From Fimenecus sp052273625 (lineage in GTDB: Bacteria > Bacillota > Clostridia > Oscillospirales > Acutalibacteraceae), in the NCBI GenBank assembly GCA_052273625.1, contig DAVZHW010000002.1, positions 107,761 to 171,760 of the forward strand: DNA of 64,000 nt, in the 5' to 3' direction. Positions 15,549-24,815 of the stretch are shown here, piece after piece (the first letter of the stretch is position 1; each line of letters begins with the position of its first letter). The translations under genes and the position numbers were made by a program. Under the pieces are notes generated by a model that saw only the letters and a program-made list of their open reading frames with translations, ran no database searches and had not been told where the DNA came from.

Positions 15549-16457
15549 GTGACTGACATTGTAAATAAAACCGCAGAAAAGCTAAGTTGCAGGTATCTTG
15601 AAAATGCAAGTATGCATGATTTTACAAGCTTCAAAACGGGCGGAAATGCCGATATAATCGTTTTTCCCGACAGTGTCGCATCACTTACGTCAATTCTCAA
15701 GGCGTGCCGTGAAAACGAAATAACAACCTATATTATCGGAAACGGGAGCAATATTCTTGTTTCCGATAACGGTTTATCGGGAGCAGTCATTAAAATCGGC
15801 TCGGATTTTTCAAATATTGAGCTTTCCGATGAAAACACAATTATTTGCGAAAGCGGTATTTCAATGGCTAAGCTATGCAGCTTTGCACTTGAGAATTCGT
15901 TAAGCGGACTTGAATTTGCTTTCGGTATTCCCGGTACGGCAGGCGGTGCGGCTTTTATGAACGCAGGTGCTTACGGCGGAGAAATGAAGGATGTGCTTAT
16001 AGAATGCACGCACATTGATACCGATTTGAACGTCGGTAAATTAACAGGTGATGAGCTTGGTCTTTCTTACAGAAAAAGTGCATATTCCGACAACGGATAT
16101 ATTATAACCTCTCTCAAGTTGAGCTTAGAGAAATCCGACAAGGAGTCAATAAAAGCTAAAATGTACGAAAATCTCGGCAAGCGTAAGGATAAGCAACCGC
16201 TTGAATTTCCGAGCGCAGGCAGTACCTTTAAGCGTCCCGAGGGCTATTTTGCAGGCGCATTGATTGAGGAATGTGCTCTGAAAGGGTATTCGATAGGCGG
16301 TGCACAGGTAAGTGAAAAGCACGCAGGCTTTGTTGTTAACAAGGGGAATGCGACCTCAACCGAAATTGCTTCACTTATCGATTTTATCAGAAAAACCGTT
16401 TATGAAAATAAAGGTGTAATGCTTGAACCCGAGGTTAGATTTTTAGGCGAATTTTAA
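15549..16457 (+). CDS. murB: UDP-N-acetylenolpyruvoylglucosamine reductase
   Basis: FAD enzyme that reduces UDP-GlcNAc-enolpyruvate to UDP-MurNAc in peptidoglycan synthesis. Visible motifs are TSFKTGGNAD, IGNGSNIL (FAD binding), FGIPGTAGGA, SYRKSAYS, PSAGSTFKRPEG with the catalytic serine, and the C-terminal EPEVRFLG glutamate. I prefer the GTG at 15549, just after GAAGGGTGA, giving 302 residues. An ATG at 15534 overlaps the glcK stop but lacks a ribosome binding site. It is a type II (Firmicutes) MurB. Confidence 0.95.
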   Translation: MTDIVNKTAEKLSCRYLENASMHDFTSFKTGGNADIIVFPDSVASLTSILKACRENEITTYIIGNGSNILVSDNGLSGAVIKIGSDFSNIELSDENTIICESGISMAKLCSFALENSLSGLEFAFGIPGTAGGAAFMNAGAYGGEMKDVLIECTHIDTDLNVGKLTGDELGLSYRKSAYSDNGYIITSLKLSLEKSDKESIKAKMYENLGKRKDKQPLEFPSAGSTFKRPEGYFAGALIEECALKGYSIGGAQVSEKHAGFVVNKGNATSTEIASLIDFIRKTVYENKGVMLEPEVRFLGEF

Positions 16458-16469
16458 GGATGTGAATTT

Positions 16470-17330
16470 ATGGACTTGGTAATTGTAACAGGTATGTCAG
16501 GCGCAGGAAAATCGAGAGCTGTGCAGGCTTTGGAGGATATAGGCTTTTACTGCGTTGATAATATGCCGCCGAAGCTTATTCCCACTTTTGTTCAGCTCTG
16601 TATGGAGTCGAATGACGAAAAAGACAGGGTTGCGCTTGTTGCGGATATTAGATTGGGCGAAGAATTCACAAGTCTGTTCAACATATTAAAGGAGCTTGAC
16701 AAGACGAAGGTCCACTGTAAAATTTTGTTTATTGATGCGGATAATGAGGTTATTATGCGCCGTTATCAAGAAACGAGAAGAAAGCATCCGCTTGCAGACG
16801 AATTTGATACTCCGTCGCTTGCCGAAGCTATTGCAAAGGAACGTGAGGTCTTGCTTCCCGCAAGGCAGATGGCGGACTATATTGTAGACACCTCAAACGT
16901 TATGAGCTCGCAGTTTAAGGAGAAAATCGCAAAGCTGTTTCTCAATAACATATCGAGCACGCTTAAAATTCACAGTATGTCCTTTGGCTTTAAGTACGGT
17001 CTGCCGAAAGACGCCGACCTTGTTTTTGATGTGCGTTGCTTACCGAATCCGTTTTATGTTCCCGAGCTTAAAAGTCACACGGGGCTTGAAGCGGAGGTAC
17101 GCAATTTTGTAATGAAATACAGTCAGTCAAAGGAGCTTGAAAAGAAGCTTTATGACCTTATTGATTTTTTAATTCCTCTTTATATGACAGAGGGCAAAAG
17201 TCAGCTTACAATAGCGGTAGGCTGCACGGGCGGTAAACACCGTTCGGTTGTTTTTGCCGAGCTTCTCAACAAGCATTTGCTTGAAAACGGTTGTGATGTC
17301 GGCGTATTCCACAGAGATATTAAAAGGTAG
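16470..17330 (+). CDS. rapZ: RapZ/YvcJ nucleotide-binding protein
   Basis: The 286-residue protein has the P-loop GMSGAGKS (8-15) and the C-terminal GCTGGKHRSV of the RapZ/YvcJ family. In Gram-negatives RapZ is an RNase E adaptor controlling glucosamine-6-phosphate synthase; in Bacillus, YvcJ is a GTPase linked to competence and cell-wall metabolism. The gene lies between murB and whiA, the usual clostridial order, though yvcK (mgfK), often between them, is absent here. It ends five bases before whiA begins. Confidence 0.95.
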   Translation: MDLVIVTGMSGAGKSRAVQALEDIGFYCVDNMPPKLIPTFVQLCMESNDEKDRVALVADIRLGEEFTSLFNILKELDKTKVHCKILFIDADNEVIMRRYQETRRKHPLADEFDTPSLAEAIAKEREVLLPARQMADYIVDTSNVMSSQFKEKIAKLFLNNISSTLKIHSMSFGFKYGLPKDADLVFDVRCLPNPFYVPELKSHTGLEAEVRNFVMKYSQSKELEKKLYDLIDFLIPLYMTEGKSQLTIAVGCTGGKHRSVVFAELLNKHLLENGCDVGVFHRDIKR

Positions 17331-17334
17331 AGAT

Positions 17335-18216
17335 ATGTCTTTTTGTTCAAAGTTAAAAACCGAGCTTATGAGCTTGGACGAGGTTAAGCCGTGTTGCGCT
17401 TTGGCGGAAACATACGGACTCTTGTTGTTCGGAAAAATGTTCTCAAAGCGTGAAATCTATATAAGCACGGAAAACGGCGAGGTTGCCGAAAAATATAAAA
17501 ACGTAGCCGAAAGGCTCAGCAAATGCGAGGTTGAATACACCTGCTCAAAATCGGGGAAATGTAAAGTTTCCGTCAAAGAGCAGGAGGGTAGACTGAAAAT
17601 CCTTGAGGCTTTCGGGCTTTCGGGCGATGAGCGTTCAAGGCGAGTAAATTGGGCAAATATATCCGATGAATGTTGCTTTGCAGGTTTTTTAAGAGGAGTA
17701 TTCCTTGCATGCGGAACAATAAACGATCCCGAAAAAAATTATCATATCGAATTTTCCGTTCCATACAGCTTAAGAAATGATTTAATTCGCATTTTTGAAG
17801 AGGTTGAACTCAAAGCAAAGGAAATCAAACGAAACGGTCAAAATGTGCTCTATTTCAAGGACAGCGACGAAATTGTTACGCTGCTGACCTTGATGGGTGC
17901 AAACGATTCTGCGCTTGAATACATCGGCGTAAAGGTGTTTAAGGACGTCCGAAACAATGTTAACAGGCGTACAAACTTTGAAAATGCCAATCTTGACAGG
18001 ACAGTCAATGCATCATTAAGACAGACACAAGCAATTGAAAAATTAAAGAGAGAAGGCAATTTTGAAAAACTTTCTCCCGAGCTCAAAAAAATTGCAGTCT
18101 TACGACTTGAAAATCCGGAGCTTTCCTTGCAGCAAATAGGTCAAATGCTTGAGCCACCGCTTTCCCGTTCAGGCGTAAATCACCGTTTGCAAAAGATATT
18201 AAATTATGCGGAATAA
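17335..18216 (+). CDS. whiA: DNA-binding protein WhiA
   Basis: The 293-residue protein has an N-terminal LAGLIDADG-like region (degenerate homing-endonuclease fold: CALAETYGLLLFG...GFLRGVFLACGTIN) and a C-terminal helix-turn-helix (LRLENPELSLQQIGQML...SRSGVNHRL). In Bacillus it affects cell division and chromosome segregation; in Streptomyces it is a sporulation regulator. I start it at ATG 17335, directly after the rapZ stop, and not at the longer overlapping frame. It ends the cluster before a terminator. Confidence 0.95.
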   Translation: MSFCSKLKTELMSLDEVKPCCALAETYGLLLFGKMFSKREIYISTENGEVAEKYKNVAERLSKCEVEYTCSKSGKCKVSVKEQEGRLKILEAFGLSGDERSRRVNWANISDECCFAGFLRGVFLACGTINDPEKNYHIEFSVPYSLRNDLIRIFEEVELKAKEIKRNGQNVLYFKDSDEIVTLLTLMGANDSALEYIGVKVFKDVRNNVNRRTNFENANLDRTVNASLRQTQAIEKLKREGNFEKLSPELKKIAVLRLENPELSLQQIGQMLEPPLSRSGVNHRLQKILNYAE

Positions 18217-18222
18217 AAAGTT

Positions 18223-18258
18223 AAACCGACAGCTAAATCAATAGCTGTCGGTTTTTGT
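18223..18258 (+). terminator. Terminator of the hprK-whiA cluster
   Basis: AAACCGACAGCT / AGCTGTCGGTTT with an 8-base loop and a T-run. It sits between convergent whiA and asnB and may stop both. Confidence 0.85.
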
Positions 18259-20085
18259 CTATAAGTCTATTTCAATATTATACTTCTTTATCCAATAATC
18301 AATTTGAATAAAATATGCTATTGTCTGCGGTGTGGTCATTAATTGTCCGTAAAATCGTTGCGAGCTATTTTCGAGTAACAGCTTATTAAGTGCGTCTTTA
18401 CTTACAAATTTAAACATAGGAGAAGAATCGTCTTGCAATATTTTTTCAAGTTCTGCACGAACAAACTGTAAATATATAGGATTGTGTGTTTTTGGATAAG
18501 GACTTTTTTTACGCCAAAGAATTTCCTTTGGCAGCATATCGCTGTATGCTTTGCGTAAAATGCCTTTTTCATAGCCGTTATAATCCTTTATTTCAAGCGG
18601 AACGGAATACATATATTCAACAATTTTGTAATCACAAAACGGAACTCTTATATCAAGCGAATTAAACGCACTCATCCTGTCTGAACGGTCTACAAGCGTC
18701 ATCATAAACCAATCAAGATTTAATTTCATAAGCTCTTTTGTACGCTCGTCGGTATCGATTGTGTTAAGCTTCATAGTTTCCTTTAATGTGTTTTCATATT
18801 TTTGATGAACAAAGTTTTCTGCATCAACCGTATTTCTTATTTCATCCGTAAAAAATGATTGCCTGTATGAAGTTGACCTTGCCCACGGGAAAGAATCGGC
18901 ATTTCGCAAAGCAGGATCTCTGTACCACGGATAACCTGCAAAAATTTCATCCGAGCACTCGCCGGAAAGCGCGATTTTATAATCTTTCGCAATCGCTTTT
19001 GAGAACAGGAGCAGGGAAGAGTCTACATCAGCCATACCCGGTAAATCACGGGCTTCAACCGCAGAAAACAGAGCCGATACAAGCGATTGGTGGTCAATTT
19101 CAATCAAATGATTTTGAACATTTAGATACTTATTCATTATGCCTACAAACTCATTATCGTTATTTGGCTGAAATTTTGAGCGTGTAAAGTATTTATCGTT
19201 GTCAGTATAAGTTACGGTGTAGGTGTCAAGTGTTTTCCCTTGTCGGGCAAGAGCTTTTGCAACAACCGAGGAAATAATGCTTGAATCAAGTCCTCCCGAA
19301 AGCATTGTGCATATAGGAGTGTCGGCTTCCGATTGACTTTTTATTGAATCGTCAACCAAAAATCTGACTTTTTCCGCCGTCTGTTCGGGCGTGTCTGTAT
19401 GCTCGTGCGGATATAAAGTCCAATATTTCTGTGTTTTTAATCCGTCTCTTGTAAAATATCCGTAGGTTGCGGGCAACAGCTCAAAAACTCCCTCAAACAC
19501 ACCGTAACCGAGCGTTCGACCCGGTCCTATAAGCATTATTTCAAGAATTGACTCAAGATTGATTTTAGGCTTAATTCTGCCGCTTGCAAAAAGTGCTTTA
19601 ATCTCCGATCCGAATATAAAACCGCCGTCTAACACGGAATAGAAAAACGGTTTTATTCCAAAGCGGTCTCTCGCTATGAAAAGATTTTCGCTTTTATTAT
19701 CCCAAATCGCAAGTGCAAAAGCACCGTTGATAATTTTCAAACAGTCTGCACCGAGCTCCAAATAGGCTTTTAATACAATTTCCTCGTCCGTTTCGGTTTC
19801 AAAGCGGCAGCTTCTTTTAAGCAGAATTTCTTTCAACTCGTTTTTATTATATATCAGTCCGTCAAAAACGATTGTATATTCCGTTTCGTTATTCCATAGC
19901 CTTAGCGGCAGCTTAAAATCAGCCTTATTTTGCCTTGCAGAGCCTTGATACAATGCAGCGTGCTCGGTTGTATATTCGCCGTGAAATGAGCCTCTATGCC
20001 TTATTGCATCGCCCATTTCGAAAAGCTCTTTGCATTGTCCGTTGAATTTTTCAGAAAATAAAATTTTTCCCGCAATTCCACTCAT
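18259..20085 (-). CDS. asnB: AsnB-like asparagine synthetase with a degenerate glutaminase domain
   Basis: The 608-residue protein has the AsnB layout: an N-terminal class II amidotransferase domain (1-200) and a C-terminal ATP-pyrophosphatase synthetase domain with SGGLDSS (263-269) and LSGECSDEIFAGYPW. The synthetase half looks intact. The protein begins MSGIAG: the catalytic Cys that must follow the initiator Met is Ser (codon AGT). The glutamine-binding NGE motif reads DGL (75-77) and the usual RLSI segment is not recognisable. It may therefore use free ammonia, or amidate another substrate. The start is fixed by family alignment. Nearest neighbour on the same strand is nanA, 77 bases upstream. 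Confidence 0.85.
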   Translation of the reverse strand: MSGIAGKILFSEKFNGQCKELFEMGDAIRHRGSFHGEYTTEHAALYQGSARQNKADFKLPLRLWNNETEYTIVFDGLIYNKNELKEILLKRSCRFETETDEEIVLKAYLELGADCLKIINGAFALAIWDNKSENLFIARDRFGIKPFFYSVLDGGFIFGSEIKALFASGRIKPKINLESILEIMLIGPGRTLGYGVFEGVFELLPATYGYFTRDGLKTQKYWTLYPHEHTDTPEQTAEKVRFLVDDSIKSQSEADTPICTMLSGGLDSSIISSVVAKALARQGKTLDTYTVTYTDNDKYFTRSKFQPNNDNEFVGIMNKYLNVQNHLIEIDHQSLVSALFSAVEARDLPGMADVDSSLLLFSKAIAKDYKIALSGECSDEIFAGYPWYRDPALRNADSFPWARSTSYRQSFFTDEIRNTVDAENFVHQKYENTLKETMKLNTIDTDERTKELMKLNLDWFMMTLVDRSDRMSAFNSLDIRVPFCDYKIVEYMYSVPLEIKDYNGYEKGILRKAYSDMLPKEILWRKKSPYPKTHNPIYLQFVRAELEKILQDDSSPMFKFVSKDALNKLLLENSSQRFYGQLMTTPQTIAYFIQIDYWIKKYNIEIDL

Positions 20086-20162
20086 ATAAACACCTCATTT
20101 TATTGGTATGGTTATTTATATGACGGTTTGCGGGAAATAATACATTGCGTATTTTATTGATA

Positions 20163-21080
20163 TCAAGAATTTTTTATTTCCTCAACAGCCTTGTTGATGT
20201 CATTAACAAGTTCAATGAGTTTAGGATCTTCAACAGAAACGGGAAGCATAGGAAGTCTCGGTATACCTGCTTCAATACCGTATCTCAATTTTATAACAGC
20301 CTTGCTTGCACCGTAAAGAGAGGGGAAAGAGCAAAGTCTTTGAACAAAGTCGTTGATTTTAACCTGAAGTGCTTTTGCCTCAACAATCTTGTTTTCGGTT
20401 ATCAAAGAATTAAGTTTCAAGTAAAGCTCGGGCATACTTCCGTATGTACCGCCAATACCTGCGTTAGCACCCATAAGTCTGCCTGCAAGGAATTGCTCGT
20501 CCGGTCCGTTGAAGATAATGAAATCATCGCCGACAATTCTTCTGAAACGCTCCATCTGATATGTGCTTTCAGCAGAATCTTTAATACCGATAACCTTTTC
20601 TTCTTTAATCATTCTTTCAAGAAGCGAGTATGAAAGGTCATATCCCGTAAGCTGAGGAATATTGTAAATAAAGAACGGCAAATCGGTTGAAGCAATGATT
20701 GTTTTCCAATGTGTTTCAATGGAAGCCTCCGAAAGTCTGTAATAAACGCTCGGAACGGCAGAAACAGCATCAGCGCCGATTTCCTCAGCATGACGAGCAA
20801 GCTCGCAAGCCTCTTTTGTGGAAGCAGCGCCTACATGGATAATAGTTGTAATTTTTCCCTCGGATGCGTCAACAACGGCTTTTGCAACCTGCTTTCTTTC
20901 CTCGGTGCTCAAAAGGAAGCCTTCGCCCGTCGAGCCGCAAGCGTATACGCCGTTTATGCCGATTGAAATGTAAGTCTTAACAAGCTTTTTGATTTCCTCG
21001 ACATTTATGTTATCGTTTTCGTCGTAAATTGCGTTGAGTGCGACGAACACTCCGTTGAATTTTGTTAAATCGTATTTCAT
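20163..21080 (-). CDS. nanA: N-acetylneuraminate lyase
   Basis: Class I aldolase that splits sialic acid into N-acetylmannosamine and pyruvate. The 305-residue TIM barrel has GSTGEG (49-54), FFIYNIPQLTG with catalytic Tyr139 and GIKDSAES with Schiff-base Lys167. The DHDPS/NAL superfamily is broad, but GSTGEG and the divergent nanE-nanK operon make sialate lyase the best call rather than dihydrodipicolinate synthase, which is encoded separately at 42489. It has its own promoter in the nanA-nanE intergenic region. Confidence 0.92.
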   Translation of the reverse strand: MKYDLTKFNGVFVALNAIYDENDNINVEEIKKLVKTYISIGINGVYACGSTGEGFLLSTEERKQVAKAVVDASEGKITTIIHVGAASTKEACELARHAEEIGADAVSAVPSVYYRLSEASIETHWKTIIASTDLPFFIYNIPQLTGYDLSYSLLERMIKEEKVIGIKDSAESTYQMERFRRIVGDDFIIFNGPDEQFLAGRLMGANAGIGGTYGSMPELYLKLNSLITENKIVEAKALQVKINDFVQRLCSFPSLYGASKAVIKLRYGIEAGIPRLPMLPVSVEDPKLIELVNDINKAVEEIKNS

Positions 21081-21101
21081 ATATTCATCTCCTATATGAG
21101 A

Positions 21102-21129
21102 ATTATATATCTTTTTTCTACAAAATCAA
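21102..21129 (-). promoter_or_regulatory. nanA promoter
   Basis: On the minus strand: TTGATT, 16 bases, TATAAT, followed by GGAGAT before the nanA ATG. Confidence 0.55.
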
Positions 21130-21138
21130 TGATATTCG

Positions 21139-21167
21139 TTGAACATTTTACTAAAATAAAATATAAT
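21139..21167 (+). promoter_or_regulatory. nanE-nanK promoter
   Basis: TTGAAC, 17 bases, TATAAT, about 30 bases before the nanE ATG. It lies back to back with the nanA promoter, so one regulator could control both; no clear operator dyad is seen. Confidence 0.65.
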
Positions 21168-21197
21168 ATAGAAAATATTGAAAAATCGGTGATAAAG

Positions 21198-21893
21198 ATG
21201 AATGAAAAAAACAAAAAAATACTTGAAAAGATTAAAGGCGGATTGATTGTTTCCTGCCAAGCGTTACCTGAAGAGCCGCTGCATGATTCTTACATTATGT
21301 CAAGAATGGCTTTTGCCGCAAGCGAGGGCGGCGCAGTCGGAATAAGAGCAAATACGGTTGAGGATATAAAAGAAATTAAAAAGACGGTTGATTTGCCGAT
21401 AATAGGCATTATCAAAAGCGTTTATCCCGACTCCGATGTTTATATCACACCGACAGTTGCTGAGGTCGACGCTCTTTACAATGAGGGTGTTGATATAATC
21501 GCAGTTGACGCAACGAACAGAACAAGACCTAACAGTGTATCGTTTACTAAGTTTTTCACTGAAATTCGTAAAAAATATCCCGAACAGCTCTTTATGGCTG
21601 ACACCTCCTGTTTTGAAGAGGGTAAGCTTGCTTTGGAGCTTGGTTGCGACCTTATAGGTACAACAATGTGCGGATATACTCCTTACACAAAGGGCGAAGC
21701 TATTCCTGCTTTCAATCTTATTGAAAGATACAGTAAGGAACTTTCCGCTACGGTTATTGCAGAGGGCGGAATTTGGTATCCCGAACAGCTTGTAAAGGCA
21801 TACGAAAACGGTGCTTTTTCCTGCGTTGTCGGTACTGCGATTACAAGACCGAGAGATATTACAAGACGCTTTGTGTCATATCTTAACAAATAA
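21198..21893 (+). CDS. nanE: N-acetylmannosamine-6-phosphate 2-epimerase
   Basis: Converts ManNAc-6-P to GlcNAc-6-P in sialic-acid catabolism. The 231-residue TIM barrel carries the family motifs GGLIVSCQALPEEPLHD, IGIIK, DATNR, MADTSCFEEG, GTTMCGYT and IAEGG. I start at ATG 21198 (GGTGAT upstream) since the longer open frame runs through the promoter. It is followed by nanK with 12 bases between stop and start. Confidence 0.95.
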   Translation: MNEKNKKILEKIKGGLIVSCQALPEEPLHDSYIMSRMAFAASEGGAVGIRANTVEDIKEIKKTVDLPIIGIIKSVYPDSDVYITPTVAEVDALYNEGVDIIAVDATNRTRPNSVSFTKFFTEIRKKYPEQLFMADTSCFEEGKLALELGCDLIGTTMCGYTPYTKGEAIPAFNLIERYSKELSATVIAEGGIWYPEQLVKAYENGAFSCVVGTAITRPRDITRRFVSYLNK

Positions 21894-21905
21894 ATGGAGA
21901 GCAAT

Positions 21906-22769
21906 ATGACTATACTTGCGATTGACATTGGCGGAACGGCTATTAAATACGCTCTTATCGATGATAACAATAACATTTCATCTTTTTCTGAAATTCCGTC
22001 TGAGGCAAAGCTCGGAGCAAGGATTTTGCTTAAAAAGGTATATAAGATAATCGAAGCGCATATATCCGATTGCGATGCGATTTCTATAAGCACGGCAGGT
22101 CGTGTTGACAACGAAAACGGCAGAATTATTTTTGCAAATGAAAACATACCCGAATACACGGGAACAGAGCTTGCAAAGCTTATAACCGAACGATTTTCAA
22201 AGCCTGCGTTCGTCGAAAATGACGTTTATTGCGCTGCAACGGCAGAGGCAAATTACGGTGCAGGTAAGAATGTTAAAAATTTTGTTTGCCTCACGGTCGG
22301 CACGGGTATCGGCGGTGCGATAATTCTCAACGGAAAACTCTATAAAGGCGACCATCTTTGCGGCGGAGACTTTGGCGAGATGATAACAGGCGAGGACAAA
22401 TTTGAAAATCTTGCCTCCGCAACTGCTCTCGTTAAAAGAGTAAAATCAGCCACAGGCAGAGAGCTTACAGGCAGAGAAATTTTTGATGAAGGTAATTTCT
22501 CCAATCCTACAATAAAAGCTTCCGTAGACAGCTGGATTGATGACCTCACAAAGGGTATAAAAACTCTTATGTATATTTTTGATGTTCCTATGTTCGTTGT
22601 CGGCGGTGGAATAATGAGTGAAAAATATATAATTGACCATATTTCAAACGATTTGCATAACTCGGAGCGTGAAAATTTCAAGACGCTTGAGATTAAACAG
22701 GCATTTTTCAAAAACCAAGCCGGAGTTATCGGTGCGGCTCACATAGCAAGAGAAAAGCTTAAAAATTAA
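21906..22769 (+). CDS. nanK: ROK-family kinase, probable N-acetylmannosamine kinase
   Basis: The 287-residue ROK kinase has AIDIGGTAIKYAL at its N-terminus, ENDVYCAATAEAN and TVGTGIGGAI. The ROK zinc motif (C-x-C-G-x2-G-C) is missing, as in several Firmicutes ManNAc kinases. Its position after nanE and beside nanA supports phosphorylation of ManNAc to ManNAc-6-P. ATG 21906 follows GGAGAG; an ATG at 21894 lies inside that site and is less likely. The substrate is inferred from context. Confidence 0.85.
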   Translation: MTILAIDIGGTAIKYALIDDNNNISSFSEIPSEAKLGARILLKKVYKIIEAHISDCDAISISTAGRVDNENGRIIFANENIPEYTGTELAKLITERFSKPAFVENDVYCAATAEANYGAGKNVKNFVCLTVGTGIGGAIILNGKLYKGDHLCGGDFGEMITGEDKFENLASATALVKRVKSATGRELTGREIFDEGNFSNPTIKASVDSWIDDLTKGIKTLMYIFDVPMFVVGGGIMSEKYIIDHISNDLHNSERENFKTLEIKQAFFKNQAGVIGAAHIAREKLKN

Positions 22770-22772
22770 CCG

Positions 22773-22809
22773 TCGGGGGAGTCAAAAACAACGACTCTCC
22801 CGATTTTTT
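22773..22809 (+). terminator. Terminator of nanE-nanK
   Basis: TCGGGGGAGTC / GACTCTCCCGA (one G-U) with a 9-base loop and TTTTTT, four bases after the nanK stop. Confidence 0.85.
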
Positions 22810-22864
22810 AGTAAAATAGACAAAATTCAACTTTTATCTTTTGTGTACTTTGTAGCAAAAAGTG

Positions 22865-22893
22865 TTGATATTAAAGCTTTTCGGTGGTAAAAT
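22865..22893 (+). promoter_or_regulatory. typA promoter
   Basis: TTGATA, 17 bases, TAAAAT, about 30 bases before the typA start. Confidence 0.65.
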
Positions 22894-22929
22894 ATTTATT
22901 TGTGAAATATTAAGAAAAGTAAGGTATAG

Positions 22930-24759
22930 GTGAGTAAAGTGAAGCGTAGAGAAGACATTAGAAACATTGCGATAATTGCACACGTTGACCACGGTAAAAC
23001 AACAATGGTTGACGAGCTTCTTAAACAGAGTGGTATATTCAGACAGAACGAGGTTGTTCAGGACAGAGTTATGGACTCTAATGACCTCGAAAAAGAGAGA
23101 GGAATTACTATCCTTTCCAAAAACACCGCTATTCATTACAACGGAATTAAAATCAATATAGTTGACACTCCCGGCCACGCTGATTTCGGTGGCGAGGTTG
23201 AGCGTATTCTTACAATGGTTGACGGAGTTTTGCTTTTGGTTGACGCATTCGAGGGTTGTATGCCTCAAACAAGATTTGTTCTTTCAAAGGCTCTTGCTCT
23301 TAACAAAAAAGTTCTTGTTGTAATCAATAAAATTGACAGACCGGGCGCAAGACCTGCCGAGGTTATTGACGAGGTTCTTGACTTGTTTATCGAGCTTGGC
23401 GCAAATGATGACCAGCTTGAGTTCCCGGTTGTATATGCATCCGCAAGAGACGGCTATGCTTCTCTTGACCCAAATGCAAGAGAAGGCGATATGAGACCGC
23501 TTTTCGAGGAGATCATCAAAGAAATCGAAGCTCCCGAAGGCGATGTTGACGCTCCGCTTCAGTGCATTTTCTCAAGCCTTGACTATGATGATTATATCGG
23601 CAGAATCGGTGTCGGCAGAGTTAAGCGCGGTACTGTTCATGTAAATGATAAGGTTGTACTTTGCAAGCAAGACGGCTCTCGTGAAAATGTAAAAATTTCA
23701 CGCCTTTATCAGTTTGACGGCTTAAAAAGAGTCGAAGTTCCGTCAGCAGCGGCAGGTGATATAATCTGTGTTTCAGGTATTACAGACCTTAATATCGGCG
23801 AAACAATCTGCGACCCCGATAATGTTGAGCCGTTGCCATTCGTTAAAATTGATGAGCCTACGCTTTCAATGAACTTTATGGTAAACGACAGCCCGTTTGC
23901 AGGTCAGGACGGTAAGTTTGTAACCTCTCGTAACCTCAGAGACAGACTTTTCAAAGAGGTTGAAACAAACGTAAGTATGCGTGTTGAGGAAACAGACAGC
24001 ACCGACTGCTTTAAGGTTTCGGGCAGAGGCGAGCTTCACCTTTCAATTCTTATCGAGACTATGAGAAGACAAGGTTATGAATTTCAGGTTTCACGTCCGC
24101 AGGTTATCACAAAATACGAAAACGGTAAGCTTTTAGAGCCTATCGAGCTTCTTATAATTGAAGTTCCCGAGGAATATGTCGGAAACGTTATGCAGAAAAT
24201 CGGCTCAAGACGTGGCGAGCTTGAAAATATGGGCACCCGTGAGGGCGGCTCAACTCACCTTGAATTCAGAATCCCTGCAAGAGGTCTTATCGGCTATCGT
24301 TCAGAGTTCCTTACAGACACAAACGGCAACGGTATTATGAACAACCTTTTTGCAGGCTATGAGGAATACAAGGGCGATATTCAGACAAGAGAGCGTGGCT
24401 CAATCGTTGTTCACGAAACAGGCGAAACCTCGGCTTACGGTCTTTTCAACACGCAGGACAGAGGCAGACTTTTTGTAGGTCCCGGCGTTCCTGTATATGA
24501 GGGAATGATTGTCGGCGAATGTGCAAAGAGCGAGGATATTGTTTGTAATGTATGTAAGAATAAACACCTTACAAATACCCGTGCTTCAGGCTCTGACGAC
24601 GCACTTCGACTTGTTCCTCACACCGTTCTCAGCCTTGAGCAGTCAATGGAATTTATCGGCGACGACGAGCTTGTTGAGATTACTCCCAAGTCAATCAGAC
24701 TTCGCAAGAAAATTCTTTCAAAGGATTTAAGACTTAAACAGCAGTTTAAGAAAAAATAA
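22930..24759 (+). CDS. typA: Ribosome-associated GTPase TypA/BipA
   Basis: A 609-residue translational GTPase related to EF-G and LepA. G1 is AHVDHGKTT, G2 ERGITI, G3 DTPGHADFG, G4 NKID, followed by domain II, an EF-G V-like domain and the TypA-specific C-terminal domain. It acts in 50S assembly and stress or cold adaptation. Two GTG starts (22930 and 22939) are possible; AAGG at 22921 supports the first and AGGTGA at 22928 the second. It is monocistronic. Confidence 0.97.
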   Translation: MSKVKRREDIRNIAIIAHVDHGKTTMVDELLKQSGIFRQNEVVQDRVMDSNDLEKERGITILSKNTAIHYNGIKINIVDTPGHADFGGEVERILTMVDGVLLLVDAFEGCMPQTRFVLSKALALNKKVLVVINKIDRPGARPAEVIDEVLDLFIELGANDDQLEFPVVYASARDGYASLDPNAREGDMRPLFEEIIKEIEAPEGDVDAPLQCIFSSLDYDDYIGRIGVGRVKRGTVHVNDKVVLCKQDGSRENVKISRLYQFDGLKRVEVPSAAAGDIICVSGITDLNIGETICDPDNVEPLPFVKIDEPTLSMNFMVNDSPFAGQDGKFVTSRNLRDRLFKEVETNVSMRVEETDSTDCFKVSGRGELHLSILIETMRRQGYEFQVSRPQVITKYENGKLLEPIELLIIEVPEEYVGNVMQKIGSRRGELENMGTREGGSTHLEFRIPARGLIGYRSEFLTDTNGNGIMNNLFAGYEEYKGDIQTRERGSIVVHETGETSAYGLFNTQDRGRLFVGPGVPVYEGMIVGECAKSEDIVCNVCKNKHLTNTRASGSDDALRLVPHTVLSLEQSMEFIGDDELVEITPKSIRLRKKILSKDLRLKQQFKKK

Positions 24760-24815
24760 TAGACACATCAGAAAACAATTTTGTAATTTTTATTGCTCAT
24801 TAAGGAGGCAATGTT

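Noticed and set aside
24760..24815. T-box leader for ilvE, and similarly for asnB
   Set aside because: The upstream gaps are too short, and no T-box sequence or specifier-stem pattern is present.
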